Shown here piece after piece: positions 57,678 to 64,000 of a stretch of DNA of 64,000 nucleotides. A model generated the notes under the pieces. The model ran no database searches, had not been told where the DNA came from, and worked only from the letters and a program-made list of their open reading frames with translations. The position numbers and the translations under genes are program-made. The number at the start of each line of letters is the position of its first letter. Position 1 is the stretch's first letter. Origin of the DNA: Zygnema cylindricum (taxonomy: Eukaryota; Streptophyta; Zygnematophyceae; Zygnematales; Zygnemataceae); contig JBBHKE010000257.1 of assembly GCA_037447655.1 (NCBI GenBank), positions 28,667 through 92,666 of the forward strand, read 5' to 3'.

Positions 57678-58307
57678 TTTATAAACTGTACCCGTCCAGA
57701 TATAGCTGCAGTTGTAGGTGTCCTTAGTAGAAATCTAAATGAACCAAGAAAGAGAGACTGGGAGGCTGCCAAAAGGGTGATGAGGTATCTGGTGGGGACA
57801 AGGGAATTATGGTTGCATTTGGGAGGGGAGCACACTGACATCACCACTTGGAGTGATGCCAGTTATGGAGATGTGCCTTTAAGGAGGTGTACGACTGGAT
57901 ATGTGTTGCAAATTGGATCCGGTGCATGTTGTTGGAGTAGCAAGCAACAAAAAGTAGTTGCTCAGTCCACTATGGAGGCTGAATACATGGCTTCCTGTGC
58001 TGCCACCAAAGAATTAATGTGGGTTAAATCCCTTCTTGAAGAACTTGGGTTCATGAAGTCTGGAACTCAAAATGTTTTTTGTGATAATCAAGCTGCTATC
58101 TCTATTGCAGCTAATCCGAAACATCACTTCAAAGCTAAGCATATGGATATTAGACTAAGCTTTGTCAGAGAGAAGGTAGAAAATAAAATTATTAAACTGG
58201 TTCATAAAACTGATAGAGAAATGATTGCAGACATGATGACAAAAGCAGTGCCTTCCCCTAAATTGATTTATTGCAGAGAAAACTGTGGATTAAAATTTGA
58301 AAAGTGA
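57678..58307 (+). pseudogene. Copia RNase H
   Basis: Continues in the RT frame after the TAA: CTRPDIAAVVGVLSRNLNEP, then TTWSDASYGDVPLRR (catalytic Asp), CCWSSKQQKVVAQSTMEAEY (catalytic Glu), NVFCDNQAAISIAANPKHH (third Asp) and KAKHMDIRLSFVREKV. Complete to its stop at 58305-58307, 17 bp before the polypurine tract. Confidence 0.9.
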
Positions 58308-58324
58308 CTAAGAATTAAGGGGAG

Positions 58325-59212
58325 TGTTGAAAAGAGGTAATTAATAGTTCACTTCCCTATTTTAGTTTTGTTTTAAAGAAAGAGAGTGAGGATCAAAGGC
58401 GCGCCATGGCTGCCGCCATATTTAGAAAGTGGCAGTTTTTGCAGATAAGGGTATTTTGGATAAAATGATGTCTAGGTCTAGATTTGAACCTGTGACCTCT
58501 AGACCCTTTATAGACTAACGCCTTAACCATTATGGCGTTACGAAACGATACACGTAGGTTTTATAAATATATAAATATTAACGAAACAGCTAATTAACAG
58601 CAGACTAACCAAAATGAGCAATTTCTGCATGTACGCGAATCTGAACCGTGTAAAATATGTTTTGATCGGACGGCCGGCATTAAAGCCGCCACGCGAAGTG
58701 AGCTTTTCGGCGGCATACGGATATAGCGTCACGCGGTGCCACGTGGCGCCACATTATTTGATACCGGAGAAGATGGGAGGAGGAACCATGGCTTCCGATA
58801 TGACAGGTGTCACCTTGTAGACCTTGTCGTACAATAGTTGTACAATAAGTACATCGCCCATTGTACCTTCTTGTACTTTATAGTGTTCCTATTGGACTAG
58901 GGTTTAATAGTAGGTAGTCGTGAGTAGGCAGACCGAGACTTAGTAATATTTAGGTACCTCTCTCTCTAAGAGAGCTTGTAACTATAAAGGTCATCTTTGA
59001 CCAGCCATAACTTACTGCTCGGGTGAGCAAATTCAGTGATTCTTTTTGCGTTTGACTCAGGGGAGTCTTGTCCTCACAAGGGTGAGAGTGGTCAGAATAT
59101 TTGTGTGCCTGGGAGGCGCTTATTCAGCGGGAAAGTAGAAGGGGCAAATATTATCCTAGAGGCTTTACATAGGCTGCTCATTCTGTGGGTCAATGGAGAC
59201 CACAGAATTTCA
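58325..59212 (+). repeat. Right LTR of the Copia element
   Basis: Preceded by the polypurine tract AAGGGGAG; starts TGTTGAAAAGAGG, ends ACAGAATTTCA, followed by the target duplication CAATT. Three bases shorter than the left LTR. Confidence 0.95.
58478..58542 (-). other. tRNA-like sequence within the Copia right LTR
   Basis: Same sequence as 53158-53222: A box and B box of a Pol III promoter with a degenerate cloverleaf. Its presence in both LTRs means it was part of the element before this insertion. Confidence 0.4.
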
Positions 59213-59217
59213 CAATT

Positions 59218-60034
59218 GAATCGCAATCTGTCAGCAGTCCAGTCAATTTCGGCAGATGAACGCCGTACATTGGATCCCCACATCAGTTTTCTTGATAACA
59301 ACCGACACTCATTCACAGTCAATGGTGTCGCACCTTCCCTCCCTCTCATGGACACCGGAGCAAAACCCGTGATCGTAGGATCCGGATTTGCGTTGAAGCT
59401 TGGCCTCACGGCAGACAAGCTGCAACCCACAACCACACGGTTACTAACTTCAACTGGTACCACGGAGCCGGTCCTTGGAATCACCAAGGACCCCCTCGTG
59501 TTTCGGTTTCAAACAGAAACCGAAACTGAATTTTCTGAAATTTCTTCACGTGCGCTCGTTACTAAGTGTAGCGATTACGAATGTTTGGTTGGCCAGGACG
59601 TTATATTTCGGGTTGGTGGCGGTGTAGATATGCATGACCAGACATTCTCTTACAGACCCAATCACTTTCCTGAGCGGAAGATTTGCCTTCCACTTATTTC
59701 GGCACGGAAGCCCTTACCTACCATGGCTCATTCAGCGACAACACTTCCTGCTTATGCTGGTTTCGACACATTAGCTACATACATCTCTCCATGTATCTCA
59801 CCATGTATATCTCCATGTATTCTCCCGATCAACATGAAAACTTCTAATGGGACTTTGAGTTCTCAGGGTGCAGATTACATGCCTATTAGGAAGCATGTCA
59901 AGCTTGGTGCTTCGCGTTATTTGCAGGATTTTTCACTGGAGTTGGATTTCAAGAGGATACTCACTACTGAGGAGACTCTCGATGGGCGTCTTCGCGGTCT
60001 TCCGATTTTGTTTGCCAGCTCCACCGCAGGCTAA
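59218..60034 (+). CDS. Aspartic protease (3' part of the outer gag-protease frame)
   Basis: Resumes after the Copia right LTR and target duplication with LNRNLSAVQSISADER. The retropepsin active site is LPLMDTGAKPVIVGSG (DTGA at 59351-59362), followed by LGL and later YECLVGQDVIF, corresponding to the ILG-type flap-proximal motif. The frame ends at TAA-type stop before 60034 with no RT following. About 270 codons after the junction. Known role: cleavage of Gag. Open and without stops on its own side of the insertion. Confidence 0.8.
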
Positions 60035-60263
60035 GGAGCTGGGGGGGGGAATAAATGGATCTCTCTCTCGGCTTCCCACTCACCTTTCACCTTTTATCCT
60101 TTCCACTTGTTATCTCATTTTTACATTGTCATATTCATTTTAGCTTTGTATTATAATTATTTTTGCTTCGGGATGTGCTTTGCTGTTGTCTATTCCACGT
60201 TTTCTATTAGCCAGCTGGTTGGGTTGCATGATTTTTGGTTCGATTGGACACATGCACGACAAC
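60034..60263 (+). other. Purine tract and 3' leader of the outer element
   Basis: AAGGAGCTGGGGGGGGG at 60034-60049 is a strong polypurine tract, but it lies about 215 bp before the right LTR rather than next to it. The sequence between has no counterpart before the left LTR. Either the functional PPT is elsewhere, or the LTR is longer and the left LTR is truncated at 48264. Confidence 0.45.
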
Positions 60264-61657
60264 TGTCATGCCGCATCTCGTCGGACACTTTTCTTGTTTA
60301 GATTTAGGGTTTAAGACGGGCAGTCGCCACACTAATTGGTATTCGTGCGTTATTTGGGTATTGCAGGACCGTAGTTATTTACATCGCCGTACGTGTCGAT
60401 CGTACATATTTATTTTTCACGTAATTTCTGCCGACGAAGTTGACCGTACATACTTACATTCCACGCAATTCTCGCGACAACGTCCGTACTTCAATTTTCT
60501 GTCGCAGATTTTGGCGCGACGCGACAAATGATTCGAAGCACGTAATCCATGACATATGATTTCGGAATGTCGGTGACTCAACGTACGATTTCGAACATTA
60601 ATGATGCGACGTACGTTTTCAAATGTTGGTGACGCGACGTACGATTTCGAAACATTGGCGACGCAGCGTGCGATTTCGTAATGTTGGCGACGCACGCTGA
60701 TTGGTGTATTTTAAGTCGTGAACCCATGTAAGTTCACGCATTCACATGTAGTTAGGAAGGGTTTTAATCCGCGGATTGTGAATTCTGTAACGTAGGCATA
60801 TGGTTCTGGTCGCTTATTGGCCAGGACCCAAACTAGGCGCAGATTGTACAGTAAAATACTCTCACGCTATTGGTTAGTTAGAAATGTCAGAAATTAGTAC
60901 TTTGGCTGTTTTGTTTGTACTTAGGCTATTGCTTTAGGTTTTCTACTCTCATAATTTGAGAGTACAGGAATTGATCGAAGAGGACTTATATTTTTTTGTT
61001 TTTTTCCCTTGTCTTTTTCCTTAGTCAAATTGTCACTGTTTTCCTGCAAGGCTTTTTCTGTCTTAGCTAGTTAAGCGCCTAGTCTTTCTATTTTCTCTAT
61101 TATACTTTCCTTGTAAGCCCTACAATTTAATTCACTCGGTTTCGGCCGGAGTCCGCACGGTTTCCCTTCAACAACCTCTTTTAGTGTGGATTTTGGCGAC
61201 TCTTTCAGGCTATTTCTGGACCTTTGTGTATGCATTTTGTGAACTGGAGTTGGACTTGTTGTTGTCTAATTTCTGGTGCCTCGATTGGAGTTTGCTTGTG
61301 TTTGGTAGGATCCGGTTATCTCGGATTCTCAATAGCTTTCTATTGCTTGTTTTTGTTATCATTTTTCTGCGATTGGTTATTAGTGTATTGGAATCCGGTT
61401 ATCTCGGATTCGGTGCAGATTTTTAACGTTGCTTCTTGTATTTTTCTCGTGCCAATTTCACTTATTATATCTCTTATTATTGGCTATTTGGTGGCTAACT
61501 GTTATAATTGTAAGCTTTGTTCGAATTCGGTTATTTCGAATTCTTTACAATTTGCTATTTATTGCTTTCGGCTTCGCTTGCTATTTTTATTTATTTGCAA
61601 TCCTAGATCTAACTCCTGTAAGGAATACGCCCAGACCGTGGAGCCTAGTGGCTACCA
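60264..61657 (+). repeat. Right LTR of the gag-protease element
   Basis: Nearly identical to the left LTR at a constant offset of 12000-12001, with about a dozen substitutions seen by eye (for example TACTTATTT/TAGTTATTT and GCCAGTTTC/GCCAATTTC). Ends GTGGCTACCA. Confidence 0.8.
60417..60720. repeat. Short imperfect repeats in the outer LTR
   Basis: ACGTACGATTTCG-type units (TGACTCAACGTACGATTTCG, GTGACGCGACGTACGATTTC, GGCGACGCAGCGTGCGATTT) recur every 30-40 bp. The same array occurs in the left LTR at about 48565-48700. Such arrays in LTRs often carry enhancer elements (inference). Confidence 0.6.
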
Positions 61658-61807
61658 AGTGTGACGCCTAGTGGGAGTGGAACACAGCCAAGTCAGAATG
61701 CCCATGACCTTCAACAATCTAAAGAAATTATATACGTGTGACGGCTGTGCAATCTGGTACGTGACAGAGTTTATTGCTATTATTGTTTTTTTTCTTTTCG
61801 TCGCTAA

Positions 61808-63096
61808 GGCCTCGATTCCATTAGGCGGTCCCAGTAAACGAACGGACATGTCTATTGACAAGGTCATTAATAAAATCTATAAATATTCTTCAAACAGAAA
61901 ATTTGAACTAAATATCTGTACTAGCGGAGGTAGTTAATTATTTGTACAAAAAGTTTGCAGCTAGTTTTTACGTTTGAAAATAGAAATCAAATTTTGGAAA
62001 CAAAATGGTTGGTAGATGTCAAACGGAGAGTGCGAGGATAATTTTGGTTGACTTGCATTCAATGAGGCAGGTGGCTTATGGCCTGTACGACGTGTAGTTT
62101 TGTGATGGCGTGTTCTCGGTTGATTTTTTTTTGCCTTTTCACGTGTACCATTGGTACACGTCTAGTCTGAAAGAACTCTCCTCGTGAGAAGAGTTTCGTC
62201 ACTCTGGACAATTTACGTGATTGCTTCGCGGATTTCAATAAGTGAAACATCCAACAGTCAATACTTACGCCTATAATGTTGGAGCATCCTGACAACATTC
62301 CAGTAAAGATGTTTCGTGTGAAAAGAAAAATGACACGAATCAGTATGAAAATGTACCGCTTCCAGTTAACATCACTATTCTTCACCTAATAGAATCTTAG
62401 GGTGATGTTCCATTAGGGGAAAAATGAGGTTGTTTACTGAATGTTGTATTGTTTCGTACAGTGCTGTATATATATAAAAAAAATCAAGAAAAAAAGGCTA
62501 CTGAACCACTGATTTGATTCTCTAAGTTTATGAGCGTAAACCTTGACCTTCAGATGCAAAATCAGATACGCCCTCCGTTAAACCTTTCAGTTTGCAACAA
62601 GTGTCGTAAAGGAGGTCAATTTTAACAGCTTGAACGTATTGCATTGTGCCGCGTGGAAAAGTGTAAAAATATCCACGTTTAACGCGCTATCGGGTGGCTA
62701 CACTTCGCATTGACCTCCGCCAAGGTGGATGCGAGGCCACCGAAAGTCGCGAGAAAATCTTTGACGAAGGATATTTTTTCATGCTCTTGTTGCCATTCAC
62801 TAACCATTCTAACATTTTCGTACGATTTTATAAATCTTAGCTTTCGTCTGTTTGTACAAATTGTATTCGATACGTCGTATGACGCACATTTTACCTCCGG
62901 CGGTATAGATATTGCGTTATCATCCTGACGTCAAAGATTCTATATAGATTAGCACGATCGTAATAGTTTCTTACGGGGAACCAACCAACATGTGCCATGC
63001 AAAATAAAAGTTGGTTATTCACCCGACATAATGGAACTAAGGCCTTTAGTAAATGTATTTTTATGTTTACTGACACCGCCTAATGGAACCACGGCC
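61808..63096. mobile_element. TIR element, GGCC...TTCCATTAGGCGG ends
   Basis: GGCCTCGATTCCATTAGGCG (61808) and CGCCTAATGGAACCACGGCC (ending 63096) are inverses over about 32 bp with few mismatches, continuing to AGTAAAC/GTTTACT. About 1.29 kb. The interior (62060-62400) is an inverted relative of 45535-45910. A second similar end lies at about 63021-63042 (ATAATGGAACTAAGGCC). No transposase recognised and no clear target duplication. Confidence 0.55.
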
Positions 63097-63330
63097 TCAC
63101 CTTTTAAAGTTAGAACATATTTTCTCCGTTACACATGGCTATTTTTGATTGGAGATCGCCAAACAAAAATTATAGGATTAACGATAAAGCTTATGTGCAC
63201 GGATAAAAGATGTTTCTAAGCGGTTGGCAAACACTAATTGAGTAATTGTGACACACGGTTTTGTGTCCTAAAATTCTACCACCCCGCGAGATAATTTCAT
63301 TAGCATGTTTTCATTTGTATGCTTCCTTTT

Positions 63331-63468
63331 TACGTTTTCACTTGACGTTTTCATATGTGCGTTTTCACTTGAACGTGTTCATTTATACGTTTTCCTTTTT
63401 ACGTTTTCACTTGACGTTTTCATATGTGCGTTTTCAATTGAACGTATTCATTTATAAGTTTTCATTCG
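63331..63468 (+). repeat. Two 69-bp tandem units built of ACGTTTTCA words
   Basis: TACGTTTTCACTTGACGTTT...TTCATTTATACGTTTTCC is followed by a second unit with a few changes; each unit itself consists of (A/G)CGTTTTCA(C/T)TTG variants. Confidence 0.8.
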
Positions 63469-63569
63469 TACGTTTTCAACGTTTTGTTTCTAAAACATGT
63501 CGTCTTAGGGTGGCCTTCCATCAGTATATAAATAAGAGAATGTTGTTCACCCCTCCGGAAATCCTTATA

Positions 63570-63606
63570 TAGGCGATGTGTCTGTCTTGGACGATGTGTC
63601 TGTCTT
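63570..63606 (+). repeat. Two 18-bp tandem units
   Basis: GATGTGTCTGTCTTGGAC is repeated immediately once, just before the satellite array at the window end. Confidence 0.85.
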
Positions 63607-63639
63607 GGATTTTTTCCGTCACACGCAGTACGGACGGCT

Positions 63640-64000
63640 GTACCGCGGGCACAATGAAGCGCTGCCGCCCGTCGCGTTACAGACCGCTGTACAGCTGGCG
63701 GAATTCTATGCTGCCGCCCGCCGGTGTACAGACCGCAATACGGTTGGCGTAATGTTACGCTGCCAACCGTCGGTGTACAGACCGCGGTACGAATGGCGTA
63801 ATGTTACGCTGCCAACCGTCGGTATACAGTTAGCCGTACGCTTGGCGTAATTATACGCTGCCAACCGTCGGTGTATAGACAACCGTAAGATTAGCGTAAT
63901 GTTACGCTGTCAACCGCTGTACGAATGGCGCAATGTTACGCTGCCAACCGTCGGTATACAGACAGTCGTAAGGCTGGCGTAATGCTACGCTGCCAACCGT
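63640..64000 (+). repeat. About 49-bp satellite/minisatellite array running off the right edge
   Basis: At least six units with the core GTTACGCTGCCAACCGTCGG followed by TGTACAGACCG and TACGA(A)TGGCGTAAT. The copies vary by substitutions and small indels. The array is not complete in the window. Confidence 0.85.

Larger units (their letters stand above)
53005..59212 (+). mobile_element. Copia (Ty1/Pseudoviridae-type) LTR retrotransposon, full length but broken
   Basis: LTRs 53005-53895 and 58325-59212; target duplication CAATT at 53000-53004 and 59213-59217; primer site at 53896-53910; polypurine tract AAGGGGAG ending 58324. The gene order gag-protease-integrase-RT-RNase H identifies Copia. 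The LTRs differ only by a small cluster near 53236/58555 (by eye), so it is young. The polyprotein has two frame changes and several stops, so it is not autonomous. Confidence 0.95.
48264..61657 (+). mobile_element. Gag-protease LTR retrotransposon (non-autonomous), split by a Copia element
   Basis: Two near-identical 1.39-kb LTRs (48264-49656 and 60264-61657, about a dozen differences by eye) flank a leader, one long gag-protease frame and a purine-rich tract. A 6.2-kb Copia element sits inside the frame. Without it the element is about 7.2 kb. No reverse transcriptase, RNase H or integrase belongs to the outer element, so it would depend on another element for these. No target duplication was found (left CTTGC, right AGTGT), so the ends are tentative. 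Confidence 0.8.

Noticed and set aside
60041-60060. LTR start immediately after the G9 purine tract
   Set aside because: The sequence after it has no counterpart at the left LTR; similarity begins only at TGTCATGCC (60264). Kept as an alternative if the left LTR is truncated.

Overview
This is nuclear DNA of a eukaryote, very probably a streptophyte (a charophyte alga, bryophyte or lycophyte-like plant; the species cannot be named from the sequence alone). The reasons are spliceosomal introns of 0.3-2.4 kb, a plant-type LRR receptor gene whose LRR exons are exactly 72 nt with phase-2 introns, a plant CTR1/EDR1-type Raf-like kinase, and a Copia element whose primer-binding site is complementary to the anticodon arm of plant initiator tRNA-Met. 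Most of the window is repeat DNA.

Layout. 1-9044 (minus strand): 5' part of an LRR receptor-like or LRR-secreted gene, with a signal peptide exon, an LRR N-terminal cap exon and two 72-nt LRR exons. The gene continues off the left edge. Its large intron holds a decayed Ty3/gypsy polyprotein on the plus strand (about 2800-7600). 9045-20736: intergenic DNA with TIR transposon fragments and long simple-sequence tracts (TATG-rich, GA-rich, and a 1.7-kb ATGACG-type array). 20737-32680 (minus strand): a nine-exon gene model of about 1207 codons that joins an ANTH (AP180/CALM-type clathrin-adaptor) domain, a Q/N/P-rich linker with a coiled coil, and a complete TKL/Raf-like kinase domain. All exon phases agree. 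33-48 kb: no recognisable host gene; nested MITEs, hAT-like and PIF/Harbinger-like elements, a roughly 4-kb direct duplication and one 10-N gap. 48264-61657: a gag-protease LTR retrotransposon with no reverse transcriptase, split by a younger full-length but broken Copia element (53005-59212, TSD CAATT). 61.7-64 kb: a TIR element and a satellite array running off the right edge.

The most interesting features are the ANTH-kinase architecture, the repeated decoy copies of the splice acceptor plus P-loop codons in its intron 4, the half-tRNA-Met primer site that overlaps the Copia gag start, and a hAT insertion (8-bp target duplication) whose empty site survives in the other copy of a duplication in the same window.

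All exon junctions, transposon ends and family assignments were made by eye. They are marked as seen, known or inferred in each entry.
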